Assembly: GCA_007644065.1 (NCBI GenBank)
Contig: VJWN01000042.1
Span: 1 to 64,000, forward strand
DNA from: Margaritispora aquatica
Lineage: Eukaryota; Ascomycota; Leotiomycetes; Helotiales; Discinellaceae
Direction: 5' to 3'
Length of the DNA stretch: 64,000 nt
Below, piece after piece: positions 22,946-33,635 of this stretch. The position numbers and the translations under genes are program-made. The notes under the pieces were generated by a model. The model was not told the origin of the DNA and ran no database searches. It saw only the letters and a program-made list of their open reading frames with translations. The first letter of the stretch is position 1, and the number at the start of each line of letters is the position of its first letter.

Positions 22946-23304
22946 ATGGCCCCCCAGAACGCCTCCTAACAGATCCCATCCGCCGGTTGGGAACGTACAG
23001 AGCTGGAGGTTCTTATCCAAGTTAGACGCAGCAACCCGAAGGCCAGTTGGCGAGAACTAAGCAATATATTCAACGAGAACAACTTTCGTCCCCGGACTGA
23101 GCTTAGCATTCGAGGGAGATACCGTCGGCTGTTGAAAGCAAGTGAGTTAATGCTCCGACTGACTGTGCTTTAGGCGATTTTGTTGACAAACAAGCTGCAG
23201 GCCGAGCTAGAGAAAGTACAGTTAAGAGACAGGAGCTCGGGAACTCATCCGTAGTGGATGATGATGAGCAAGGACTGGGTGATGAAAGCACGGACGGACC
23301 ATGA
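22946..23304 (+). pseudogene. SANT/Myb-like small protein gene with early TAA
   Basis: From the ATG at 22946, codon 8 is TAA (22967-22969). The frame then reads a compact helical domain ('AGWERTELEVLIQVRR', 'SWRELSNIFNENNF', 'SIRGRYRRLL'). Its Trp spacing and final basic helix suggest a Myb/SANT-type DNA-binding fold. A GTGAGT donor at 23142 and TTTAG at 23173 would define an unusually short 32-base intron, giving an acidic tail and TGA at 23302. Without splicing, the frame stops in the intron. Assignment is by helix pattern only. Confidence 0.45.
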
Positions 23305-23669
23305 CGCGGTTAGCCAGGCTGGCAGGGTTGTTTTGTCAAAATGGAAATGTCCCCGCTAGTGGGGTTAAATGTCACAATGTGCGATGAGACCAGGTCAACT
23401 GCCCAAAGTGCTTTCCTTGATCTTTGCCTCCCCTGTAGTTAGCGGAGAGCCCGTAATAGTAGAGTAGCCTAACCTTGCATCAAATCTTGATGACATCCTC
23501 CCCCTCAGTCTGGGCTCTGATTTCTGGCGACCTCGGGTCCTCGTGTTATATTTGCAACTCCTCGTTCCACTCCCTCTATTTAATAGTACCTGAATTCTCA
23601 AAAATTCATCTCTGTCATCACATTCTCCCTAATACACCTGCCCCTTCCTATCACCTCCTAAGCTGCAAG
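23305..23669. other. Intergenic
   Basis: No supported gene. Likely promoter of the coiled-coil gene that follows. Confidence 0.3.
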
Positions 23670-24351
23670 ATGGCACATCAACAACCAAATGTATACCTCT
23701 CTTCTGTATTTGGAGTACATGTTTAATATAAACCAGGCACAACGCGAGAACAGTTGTATAATGCACGTTTTCCAAGACGTCCTCAATGAGCTTAGCGATA
23801 CTCAGCAGGAACTTCAGATGAACCAGCAGTCTCTGCACGAGTCTCAGATCAATCTCTACCACGAGAGGCAGCAAAACGCTCGCGCTCGACAAAGCTGGTC
23901 GATCGACTTCAACGAGTACAAGCAGCAGACTGACGCTGTCATCGCAACTCTACGTGACACCGTTACCGGTGGACACATTATCGAAGCAGATCTTCGTACT
24001 CGACTGGAGCATGAGCAGCAGGAGTCCGAGCAAGCAAAGGCTACCATCAGTGACTTGCACCATACAATTGAGAATGAGCGTGAGATCAGTGCTGATCTCA
24101 AGGTTGGGCTGGAGATTCAAACCGACCTCCAACACCAAGCTTGCGCAGAGCTTCAGTATGAAACCGAACAACATTCACAAACGCGTAGGGATCTCGAAAG
24201 CACCTGCGAAACGGCGGAATGTCATCTTGTCTATATTCACTAAATCCAGATGGAGAAGGAACAAATTCAAGACGAACTTAACATTACCGTCGCTAAAATC
24301 GCAAAGCTTACAGCGAAGAGTGGGAAGGCCATGTTGGAGGAGACTTTGTGA
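23670..24351 (+). pseudogene. Coiled-coil protein gene with in-frame TAA
   Basis: Exon 1 is 23670..23690 (seven codons). After a 46-base intron, exon 2 is 23737..24351. The peptide is almost entirely heptad-repeat coiled coil, rich in Gln, Glu and Arg ('ELSDTQQELQMNQQSLHES', 'RTRLEHEQQESEQAKATI'). A TAA at 24241-24243 interrupts it. The coil resumes at once in the same frame ('IQMEKEQIQDELNITVAKI') and ends at TGA 24349. The context makes a lost Gln codon (CAA to TAA) likely. A structural or scaffold role is all that can be inferred. Confidence 0.6.
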
Positions 24352-24582
24352 CTGGGGAGATAGATGTCGAGAACTTAGCGCCGAGAAGCGAGGTGTAAGA
24401 GTCAGGTGATAGAAAGTTCATGTACGGCACTATCTATACATGACACCAGCGGCCCTTGATTTCAAGCGACCTTCGAAAACAACATGCATTTATCCCCCCC
24501 ATACACTATCTTCTTGTATATAACTTGACTTGGGTCCCATGTATTCTTTCCCAATCTGTTCACAACAGCTTTTTCGTGACCG

Positions 24583-25101
24583 ATGCGCTCAATGGCGAAC
24601 ACTATCAAGCCTCTGCAGCCAAAGTCTCCACAGCTCAGACGGCCCCCCCCTCCATTTCGAGCCGGATGCGGCATCCGTGACTCGCGACCTCCACATATCA
24701 ACGAAATCGACCACATTATTTCTCAGCACAAAGGATTTACTATCGCGCTTGAGCTTAGTCCCCAGAGCATCTAGTCTTCCAAAAACAGCTCTATCCCATC
24801 CCATAAGACAAGGATTGAAGAACTAACACGAGAGATGGGCTATCTTCGGCGAGAGATTAAGTTTTACAGGGAATGTTTCAATATTCTTCAAGGTTTGCGC
24901 GAGAAGACGTATGATGTTTACCAGCAACTATTCTTGTCGACTTATATCCCCCCAGACAATGAAAGGCTGAGCGGTTTCACCATGCAGCTACATCAGGGAC
25001 TGGAAGACTCGATGCGGCGCGAGGTTGCCGCCGAAAAGGAATTGAAATTATTTTGGGGCATCGATAGCGACCTGGAGAACTCGAGATCAAGTTTCCTCTA
25101 A
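24583..25101 (+). pseudogene. Small helical protein gene with in-frame TAG
   Basis: One frame from the ATG at 24583 (or 24592) to TAA at 25099, interrupted only by TAG at 24772-24774. The N-terminal third is proline-rich. After the stop comes 'RIEELTREMGYLRREIKFY', a helix-forming segment of a kind I associate with numerous small uncharacterised ascomycete proteins. A long amphipathic helix with 'REKTYDVYQQLFL' follows. No intron that removes the TAG keeps the frame. Confidence 0.5.
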
Positions 25102-25434
25102 CGCGCTTGCGGCTGTGATTTGCAGGATTTTTGTGCAGAAATCGAGATGGAGACTGGAGAACTAGTGGGGTAGCTGGTGGGGCATGAATGACAGGGTGTA
25201 TAATTTAGTGGGGTCGACCATATGTGTAGTTGTCTACTTTCAATGGTTTCTATTCTTTCCAACTCAAATACAAACTTGCAAACAAGTCCTCCAAATAAAA
25301 TCGTGCCATCCAAGTAACATCTCAAGTTCGGTCAGATCTTGCCCTATTTCTCGCACCAAGGTGAGCGCTCGTGTTTGCGAATCGAGATCTTATATAAATA
25401 ATTAGCGGAGGGAGTTTGTTTTATTTATCTCAGC
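25102..25434. other. Intergenic
   Basis: No gene supported. Confidence 0.3.
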
Positions 25435-25656
25435 TTACAGCGTGAGGTGGCTAGCGTCCGGGGCTCGGACGGATATATCAACTTCCATAATCTCTGATAT
25501 TCTATACACCGAGTTCCAGGACCTCTGGTAGATGATAAAACTTGTCGGACATTGCGGGCATTGCGAATGGTGACATGGTATCCTAGCACATTCGGCATGT
25601 GGAAATACAGAGGTTTGGATGGTGTCACACCAGCAGCATAGCCAACGCCAAGGCAT
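25435..25656 (-). CDS. Small Cys/His-rich protein, probable zinc motif
   Basis: 73 residues from the ATG at 25656. The N-terminal half has cysteine pairs spaced as WLCCWC, then CARIPCHH, then CPQC. That is a pattern suited to binding one or two zinc ions, and it resembles small zinc-ribbon proteins of ascomycetes. A second exon is possible at either end. The same kind of motif occurs at 46100 and 62450. Function unknown. Confidence 0.42.
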   Translation of the reverse strand: MPWRWLCCWCDTIQTSVFPHAECARIPCHHSQCPQCPTSFIIYQRSWNSVYRISEIMEVDISVRAPDASHLTL

Positions 25657-25999
25657 ACCTTCGGAGGGGGTTTTCGATGATGATCTTATGATTGAAGAGC
25701 ATTTCTGTTCCTTTTAACATTGGAGCTGGTCAAACAGTGACCAGGTGGATTCAGTGTTTGGCGAAGATGGGTTATCCGGCGGCTATCCGGCAGCCTAGTC
25801 CTTGCAATTTTTGTGGATAGCCAAAGAAAATTGCCAATGTGATTCAAACTATCCGAACTAATATAAAACTCATCACAATTCCTATAGCTGCAGCAACTCA
25901 TCACCATTTTCCTAGCTGATCCACCCATACCTTTCCATATTGAGATCCAACCAACAATTCTTACCCTGTAGCAACACCAACAACTGTCCTCCCTTGATA
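25657..25999. other. Intergenic
   Basis: No gene supported. Includes the 3' flank of the ferric reductase gene. Confidence 0.3.
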
Positions 26000-27846
26000 T
26001 TATGCAAGACCCCTACAATGGAAGTCCATCGTCGACTTTCTGACGCGAGAGGATGCCCGTAGCGAGGGACTGAAATCCAACTCCACCAACCGGATGCCTT
26101 TGTCCATGTCTCGCTGCACCACCCCCCGAATCTCAGTCGCAAGGCTTTTGTTTGTGCAGACTGTATATCCCGTTAGCAAAATTTGAAAGCACCTTCGTAC
26201 ATTTGTAAAAGCCCCACCAGAAACTGCCATCTCACCCCTCCGGGATGCAAATTCCTCTCTTAGAACGTCCGCAACCTGTAGTCGATGAAACTTCTTTTCG
26301 ATTCTGCCGTGTGTACCATACTTGACTGGCTCGACTTCGGCAACTTTCAGCTGAGCGGGCAGATTTGGAACATCGATCACGGCCGTGGGGACACTCCGTG
26401 CGAGAACATACAAGTCAATCTTGAGAATCTGTACAACTTAATCGGTAAGTGAGATTCGCGAGGCTTCAGCACTTACGTAGCCCGTGTCCATCTCGATAAT
26501 GTCATCCATCCATTCCTTGATCCATTGCTGATGGGCTATACAGCGTTAATTTATATAAAATATCGACTTCAATCAACTTACCCTCTTGGTCAAGCTGCCA
26601 AACCAGCACCACCCGGCGAGTACGAACCACACAATTGTTGTATCCGCTCAGGATCTCTTTGAGGAAAGAGAGATGGCCAGCAATACCAATCCCGGTGGCG
26701 AACATTAGTACCGTCCCAAATTGTCCAAGATCGTAGTCCAAACCATATGGACCGTCGATTAGGGCTAGCCGATCTCCGCCCGAGAGTCTACCTAGAATTC
26801 CCGTGAAGCCTCGTCTTGGCTTGATAAGAAGGGAGATAGTAAGTCCATTACTATCGCGCTGCCACCAAGTAATCATAAACGGATGGCTTTGGAACGCATA
26901 CCTAATCCCAGCACCAGGAATCACCAAATGTATATATTGTCCAGCCTTGACCTGCCACGGTCTCGGTACTTGAATCTTGACGCGGATTGCGTTTGGAAGA
27001 CTTGTGATTTGGGCGACAGCAAGAGATTTGCGTCGTACAATGTTACGCATCGCAAATAGAATGCCGTGTATAACAGTGATCAAGACCCAAAAACCCATTG
27101 CAATTTGTAGAATAAGGCGTCCGACAGGTTTCTTGGAAGCTAGGTGAATCCAGATCGCAGCAATAGCGGCCGCCGTCAAGATAAAATGCGAACATAAGAA
27201 AAACTCGTAGGCCAAACGTCTAACGAAATTCAAGGAGAGGATTAAGAGCACCCCCAAGGCAGAGCCAGCCTAAGTTACGTTCAATTCAGTTCCTCTCATC
27301 CTCTCAGGAGGAATGGTGACTTACAATGACCCCTGATAAGTTCAACTCTGTCCATTTGAAGGGTTTGGTCCGTATCACGGAGAAGATGGAGTGAATCAAT
27401 ACTTGACAGACAGCGGTCTGTCCAATCCAACGATGTATACGGTGTTGAGTTTGGAGAGAGATTCCTAGAATCTTCGTTATAAGTAGCAGGCGCGGGCCAC
27501 AAACAAGAGGGATGATGTTCACAATCGACATCGTGCCCGCACGTCTACTAAAGTCTGACCAGGAAGTGATACCAATGGCCATACAAGCAATATTGACAGA
27601 TACGTAGAGCAGCCACGACGAAGCTTGAAGTCGTGTGATCGGATTCCAGAATGGAAGCCTTTTAAAAAGATGAGGATAAACGAAATGCTTGAGTAGGAAA
27701 AAGACCATCTGTGCGACAACTATCTTAGACAACCAGGCAAAGAAACGGAGTATGAGCCATAAGCTACAGAGCACCCCAAAAGCAATGGCGTACCCGATGG
27801 GAAGAGCCATCTTCGACGAGTTGATCAATTTGAAAATGTCTTCCAT
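26000..27846 (-). CDS. FRE-type ferric reductase / ferric-chelate reductase
   Basis: Five exons: 27325..27846, 26582..27269, 26477..26535, 26193..26428 and 26000..26144, giving 549 residues with no break. The membrane part has the two His pairs expected to hold two hemes, both spaced 14 apart: His138/His152 ('HRIHRWIGQ', 'LIHS') and His202/His216. The FAD site 'HPFMITWW' is at about 303-310. The NADPH side has 'DGPYG' (346-350) and 'ATGIGIAG' (365-372). These reductases move electrons from cytosolic NADPH across the membrane to reduce extracellular Fe(III) or Cu(II). It is divergent from the MADS-like gene at 28146, with 299 bases between the start codons. The last border (phase 2, 26193/26144) is my choice because it restores 'RSLATEIRGVVQ'. 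Confidence 0.85.
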
Positions 27847-28145
27847 CGCTGTGTGAAGTCGAGTGCAGTGGTTGCTAAACAGAAACTGCTGCGGCAGATG
27901 CAGCAATCTCAGTTCTAGTTTTGTCTCGTTCTACCTGGCCTCTCTGGTCTGGGTTTCGTTGACTCTGCCATGCTGCTGTTCTCTGCAGGCCTTGGATCTC
28001 CGGGTCCTGGCCTCGTCGACCTGTTTGGACACCCGTTGTCTCGTATATAATCTTGCTGCCAATTTCTTCCCCAGAGAGGAGCAAACCATTTGTACCCCTT
28101 TTGCACCCCATTTCTACCACCCCTTGCGAATTTACAATCATCGTT

Positions 28146-28634
28146 ATGGAGCGCACACAGACTATCGAAGAAGTGGTGTATGATGCTACGAGGACCCGGA
28201 AGAGATATGAGGGCGAAGCATTCCGACGGCGCAAGAAAACAATGATGAAGAATGCCTTTAAAATGAAGCATGTCTGTAACGCTGAGCTATACATAGTCAT
28301 TTTCAGGAATGGTCGTTGGTACACGTTGAAGACAACCAAGGATCCTACATGGCCACCCAGTCAGCAAGAGCTCGTAAGACATGACATGATAAAATGTATA
28401 AGGTGGTATACTCATCACCTTTTTTTTCTTTAGAATAAGCTTGTCAAGTCTTCAGACCAGAAGTACGAATCGGATTTCCTACCAGTGCCTTCGATTGAGA
28501 AGAGTCCAAGATTAAGTTCGCCGTCTTGGTCGCCCACACTGCTTGCTGAACTTCAATTCCCACCACGTCCAATTTCACCGTTTTCCTTACCACCGCCTAC
28601 GGCATATTGGGCGCAGTCTACGAAATCTTTGTAA
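28146..28634 (+). CDS. MADS-box-like protein
   Basis: Exons 28146..28373 and 28434..28634 (phase 0), 142 residues. Residues about 22-55 carry a MADS-like domain: 'RRRKKTMMKNAFKMKHVCNAELYIVIF' corresponds to the SRF family's KRRxGLMKKAYELSVLCDAEVxLIIF, followed by 'NGRWYTL'. A 'TWPPSQQEL' segment matches 'EWPPSMAKI' of the 3171 gene. The C-terminus is rich in Pro and Ser. The acceptor is preceded by a long T tract. It is probably a DNA-binding protein. I cannot name a target. Confidence 0.65.
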
Positions 28635-28826
28635 GCCTGGGTTGGATGGCGGATTGTATTTTCTTTCTTTGTATTTGATAATGATACCTCAACTCTTAGG
28701 CTTATTAAAGGCGTAGTCCGTGCAGTCACGGGATAAACACAACGAAAAATTTTATCATAAATTTGTACAAAATAATCGGGTTTTATTGATACCTAGGTAC
28801 TAATGCCCCATTGCAGATGTAGAATC

Positions 28827-29303
28827 TCAGACCAGCAAATAGAAAAGGGTAACCACGAGAGCGACAACAACGGACAATAACCCTTTAGCCTGAAATCGAT
28901 GGCCTCCATCTGCCGTTGATGGTAGCTGTGGCGGAGATAGCGTATTTGACAGAGACAATGTCGTACCCGACGGAGCCAGTGTGGTACTTGTCGGAGTACC
29001 AGTGTCGAAGATTAGGTAAGAGGGCTAGCTTGTTACCTCAGGCACACTTAACGTCCACTCCGCCCTTCTCGGCTCCTGCCCCTGTTCTGCACCCATGGCG
29101 AATCGCTGCCACTTCCCCGGGTCTCCCTGTGTCTCCGTGATCGGGGTCGGCTCGGGTCTGCACGGGCTACTCTCGTCAGACAAACACACAGGTCAACGGT
29201 TCAACGAGCTCTACTTACTTCGATGGCGCTGCCTGCGTTGGGATGAAACCAGCGACAATAGTGCAAGCACTAACGCCATTGTTGCGGAAACTGTTGGTTT
29301 CAT
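28827..29303 (-). CDS. Candidate GPI-anchored secreted protein, exon links unresolved
   Basis: The ends are convincing and the middle is not. The ATG at 29303 begins a signal-like sequence (ATMALVLALLSLVSS) with a strong donor GTAAGT after 'RHR'. The last exon (ending TGA at 28827) encodes a Ser/Thr-rich stretch, then 'ADGGHRFQAKG' and an uninterrupted hydrophobic tail to the stop. That is the standard layout of a GPI-attachment signal. A plausible middle frame ('PITETQGDPGKWQRFAMG') lies at 29030-29160, but I could not join it cleanly to both ends. Either I missed a border or the gene is damaged. Confidence 0.4.
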
Positions 29304-29506
29304 GTTGGAGATGGAGATGGATCTTGGGAGTATTTAAGATTAATGGCATAAGGAGATCTTTGGTCAGAAAGTGAAGGACTTGGTTGATCGCTGCTTAGAC
29401 GAGCGTACAATGTATCTAATTATGTGCAAATCTTGATATACCCAACCTTGTTCCTAACTAATGATGTCGTGATAGCTATCTTCTAACTTCTAACGCCAAC
29501 AACCGA

Positions 29507-29719
29507 AAATCTATCGTAGCCAGCTTATGCACCTTCCAGGATGTAAGGCTGGCCAACAGTAAAAATCCATCGTGACCAACTTCTACATCTTCTCGGATAT
29601 GAAGACTGACCAACATTCGAAACAATACCGTAGCCAGATTATGCACCTTCTAGGATGTAAAGACTGACCAACATTCGAAACAACACCGTAGCCAGCTTAT
29701 GCACTTTCTGGGATGTAAG
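29507..29719. repeat. About four tandem copies of a 56-58-bp unit
   Basis: Core 'gtagccagcttatgcacctt' plus 'ggatgtaa...ctgaccaaca', starting at about 29507, 29560, 29615 and 29674. Differences are mainly transitions. Confidence 0.8.
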
Positions 29720-30026
29720 CAAGGTATTGGCGTTAATGGGTAATCACGTGGCTATAGCGAAGCCATAATCATGTGACCATCGCTTCGTTTAACGAGGTGG
29801 TACGGCCCTTCATTCTTCCGAATAATTCTCGAAAGAAGAACTCATGGCGAGTCTCATTGGAATCTTTTATCTAATTTCATTCTAGCTAGCTTGTGTATTT
29901 CCAAGCCTAGCCGACACTTAGATACCATTGATATCTCCTGGCTAACGCTTAGAAATTCTGTTTATTTCAATATAGAGAAATTCATATAGAAAAACAAAAT
30001 GACCATCTGTGTTTTGCCCTCTCTTT

Positions 30027-30085
30027 GCACATGTTGCCTTTTTCAACATGCTACCTTTTTCCACATGCTGCCTTTTTCCACTGCC
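30027..30085. repeat. Short tandem repeat, 17-bp unit
   Basis: Three to four copies of 'catgctgcctttttcca' with small variations. Confidence 0.75.
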
Positions 30086-30183
30086 TTATATTATAACTAT
30101 AAATATAGTGAATTCTTAAGCTCAATAGCAATGTGCCTTTCAACTTTGCTCCCACTACTAAACCCCGTTTAACTGAATGCGAA

Positions 30184-32141
30184 ATGGCATCTACTGTATC
30201 TCCCTCTGTGTTTGACGTTATTTCAACCTCCATAGGCGAGTTACACTCTGACGACAGCGAGCAAGATCCTGAAGGGTCAATCAATAGCCCAGAAACCAAA
30301 GAAAACACCCCACCAACTAACACCGAAACCCATAAGCACAATGAGCAAAACCGCTACGATACTATTAAACACGTTTTAACGCACAAGAATAATTACTACA
30401 AGGTTCTCGGGCTTAAGCAGGATTTTTCAACTGTCGAAGCCAAGAAACAGTATAGGGCTCTAGCTTTATTGACCCATCCCGATAAGAATAGAAAAGATAA
30501 GAAGCGCGCAACGAAGGCTTTTAAAAGTAAGTCATTTTCTCTTTTAATATAAGATCGATATCAATACTAAAATAATTAGCAGTTATTGCGGAAGCCTATG
30601 AAGTTTTAACAGATTCCGACCAAAGAGCAAAATATGATAACGATCCAAAAAAGTTCAAAGCCTCGGAAGGTAAAGATGCCTTCGACGTATATCAAGAAGA
30701 GTTTCACCCAAGTGCATATTTGTCTGGGGATGAAGAGAGTGGGGATGAAGAGGAGGAGTGGGAGGAGGAGGAGGAGATTGTGATTCACAAGCCAAACAAG
30801 GCCCATTTAAAGATTTATGAACTCGCTACGCCACTTATCCAGGAAATACTGGTTAATCCACTAAACAAGGTCGAAAAGCTACAATTTTCCAAGCAGTTCA
30901 AAGTCTTTAATGATCAAATTAAGGCACAAAATAAAAAGGATGGAATCGATTCCCGGCAGCTTAGTATCGCTTTCGACACGTATGTATCCCATGGCCAATT
31001 TGCAAAACCCTATTACCTTGCCCTCGCAGCAGATCCTCAAAATGAAGCCGCATTAGCTAAACTCGAAGAGCTTGACTCGAATTTGAGACTCAATAATGAA
31101 GAGTGCGGATATCCCGAGTCATGGACCATAATGGAATCCATTGAAGCTCTCACCCCAAAGACTCCAAAAATCACATCCATTACCGCCGAGAAAGATCTAA
31201 AAGGTGCAACTATAACTTTAAAAGGTACAACTCCAACTTTAAATGGTGTAACTACAACACCAGTCACAAAAGCACCACCAGGACATAAGACAGCGCCAAA
31301 CACTTTGATGTCTCTAGGCAACATCGTGCCAATATCTTCAGCTCTTTCACTTCTCGATCCCGAGGAACTTTGGAGCCCTCAAATGGCATACAATGATGCT
31401 GGAATGAAAGATATGCGCATTGAGTTCTATAAACAGCAAGGACGCAATTGTGTTTACGTCACCGCTTCTGGTCCTACGGAGACACCTAGTTGGAGGATCC
31501 GTAAGCCTAAGGATTGTGCTCTGTCGCGACCACCATCAGCTGTCGACTTGATGGACCTGAGGCTCCCCGATAGCAGACTTTGTAGAAAATTACAGATCGA
31601 CCCCATCAAACTTCATAGTATTATGGGTGTAGCTTGGAGAGAGGACCCAGATCTCCAGTATATATTTTCTACTGCACTTGAATATCTCCAACCGAGACCC
31701 AAGGATTCTCCCCCATTAGAAAGAAAAGATGGCACTAAGGTAGCGGTAGATATCCAGGTCCTTTGCAAGTCATATTGCAAAGATAAACTACTGTTTACAT
31801 GGGAGACGCGTTCGAAGCTACGAAGTATATGGGGCCATGAAGTTGCAGATAAGGCTATTTACGATGCAGCTATAAAGCAAGAAAAGCGCTATGAAGACTG
31901 GAAATCAAACGAGGAAAAAAAGACAATCGAGGGAGGAAACGAGACAGTATCTCAGAACACGATAGGAAGTGGTACAGGAGATCCGAAGACAAGCGGAGCA
32001 GCTGCAAAGGGACAGAGAAAGGAACAGAGAAAAGCAGATAGGAGCATGAGTAGGAGTTCAAATACACGCGGCAGGAGAGCAGCCACAGTAGCTGATGAGA
32101 TTGATATCAGTAACAATTTAAGCAGGATGAGTATAGATTAG
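30184..32141 (+). CDS. J-domain (DnaJ/HSP40) protein
   Basis: Exons 30184..30526 and 30583..32141, 633 residues, intact (TAG at 32139). I chose the ATG at 30184 because the upstream frame has no ATG. The J domain spans about residues 67-140: 'NNYYKVLGLKQDFS', the invariant HPD at 98-100, and 'AYEVLTDSDQRAKYD'. It therefore can stimulate an Hsp70 ATPase. A Glu-run acidic stretch follows, then about 400 residues with no domain I know, including a threonine-rich repeat ('LKGTTPTLNG'). The tail is basic, Ser/Arg-rich and nuclear-like. There is no zinc-finger or Gly/Phe region, so this is a class C (type III) J protein. The single intron interrupts the J domain. Confidence 0.82.
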
Positions 32142-32671
32142 TTAGACAGGAGAGCGGTAGCTGAATGATATAGAAGACTATCTTAGAGATAGGAGGATGG
32201 AGAAAATGATAGGAGGGGATAAATTAGGTATTGATTTCGAAGTATTGATTTTTTGGTCGAGTAAGAAGAAAAGTTTAGATAGTTCAGATTTCACAGATTT
32301 TATTTTATTAATTGATTGACTTATTTGTTGTGTTTTTACGGGTGGAATGAACAGGCGTTTAACCATATCGAATCTGGTCGCCTTGGCCAGATTGTTTACG
32401 CCTAGAGTAGTGCCGTCAATTCTCATTATTTTTAATCAGATCTTGTTATCTTGGAATATATATAAATAGTAGGGTCTCTCCCAGTTATTCTCATTGCACT
32501 CAGCCACCAAAACACACCACCTTTATCTCCTTCAATACACCTTCATACGCACCTGCGCACACACCTTCACACGCACCACCTGTGCACACCTTCACACCTC
32601 CACCTTCACACGCACCACCTACGCACTACCTTCACACTCTTATATAACAATCAATCACCAACAGTCCAACG
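32142..32671. promoter_or_regulatory. Promoter region with TATA box and C/A-rich minisatellite
   Basis: A strong TATA element (tatatataaata) lies at about 32456-32468 on the plus strand. From 32537 to 32640 there is a degenerate repeat of 'ccttcacacgcaccacctg', which would lie in the 5' untranslated leader of the gene starting at 32672. No supported coding frame. Confidence 0.5.
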
Positions 32672-33061
32672 ATGTGCCTTATTATTTTTGTCAACGAAGA
32701 AAAAATGAACTGGGTTATCCAAGAACGAATACGTATTTCCAAGAGATATGCTCGCTAGATTTCGAAGCTTGCTTGGTGGAAAGTCAATAGGAAGGCCGGG
32801 ACGGTTGAGGCCCAGGCGGATGGTATTGAGGAGGAAGAGGGTCATCAGCAGGCTCAAGTTTTAGGGGAGGGGACTCCAGAAGGTGTTGAGATAAGGAGAA
32901 GTATACATCACGACATTCATACCATGTCGATACCACACTGGTCGCCCGAGGCAGACGACGATGAAAAGGTTCGATTTTATAGTTACTACATGTCTGGAAT
33001 TGCCCGACCAGACTCCATGTGTTTGCCTAATTATGATTCACTTCGAACTCGAAGTCTCTAA
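32672..33061 (+). pseudogene. Small uncharacterised gene with one TAG
   Basis: 130 codons from the ATG (MCLIIFVNEEKMNW) to TAA at 33059, open except for TAG at 32756-32758. The N-terminus resembles small 'MCL/MCxI' proteins of ascomycetes. The C-terminal half is acidic and contains 'HTMSIPHWSPEADDDEK'. A 45-base segment GTTATC...CGCTAG ending at the TAG is in phase and could be an intron. It has no good branch site, so the choice between a short intron and a nonsense mutation stays open. Confidence 0.45.
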
Positions 33062-33103
33062 GTATGTAAATTATGTCGTTTACTTGACAGAATAGGCAGT
33101 GAT

Positions 33104-33138
33104 GTGATGGGTGATGGGTGATGGGTGATGGGTGATGG
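33104..33138. repeat. Five perfect copies of gtgatgg
   Basis: 7-bp unit, five uninterrupted copies. Confidence 0.95.
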
Positions 33139-33451
33139 GTGTGCGGAATGCGGGGTTATTTAGGGGTTTGGACTACTTATGTTTAGGATTGTTCATAGAT
33201 CGGATTGCTTATGCTTTGAATTGTTTTATACTTAGAGAAAAAATCCCCCAACAAAATATTATGCTTTCACAATTACTCTCATTCCTAAATAAAACTCTTG
33301 ACACTAGAGCTCGTTCTCACATTAGCAGCGAGATTTATCATGTGACCGACACTAGAAACATACACCGTAATCTTTTCAAAAGGATATCTATATCGTCAGA
33401 TAAGAGGAAACTCTAGAGAGAGGAGATGATCTCGGGGAGGAGCAAACCTCG

Positions 33452-33530
33452 CAGGCCTCGAACGAGAGCAGGCCTCGAGGATAAGTGGGCCTCGAAGGAT
33501 AGTAGGCCTCGAGAAAGAGTAGGCCTTGGA
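33452..33530. repeat. About five copies of a 17-18-bp unit
   Basis: Unit 'aggcctcgaggataagt' with variations; each copy carries ggcct(c/t)ga or ggccttgga. Confidence 0.75.
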
Positions 33531-33635
33531 AGACGAAGGCCGGAAAACCTTTAATTGATAGAATAGGCTTTCAAATAAATAAGAAGAAAGTCTATCGTGT
33601 TATAAACTTCTTCTCCTAGATTCGATACCGTTTCA

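Larger units (their letters stand above)
29304..30183. other. Intergenic with two repeat arrays
   Basis: No gene. Holds the repeats listed at 29507 and 30027, and the promoter of the J-domain gene. Confidence 0.4.
33062..33635. other. Intergenic with two repeat arrays
   Basis: Holds the 7-bp and 17-18-bp arrays listed separately. The frame at 33132-33416 lies in repeat-derived sequence and has no other support. Confidence 0.4.

Noticed and set aside
27875..28339. Minus-strand frames over the MADS-like gene
   Set aside because: They are antisense shadows of the spliced plus-strand gene.
26000..28634. Iron-acquisition gene cluster
   Set aside because: Only the ferric reductase is iron-related; no permease, siderophore or multicopper oxidase gene is next to it.
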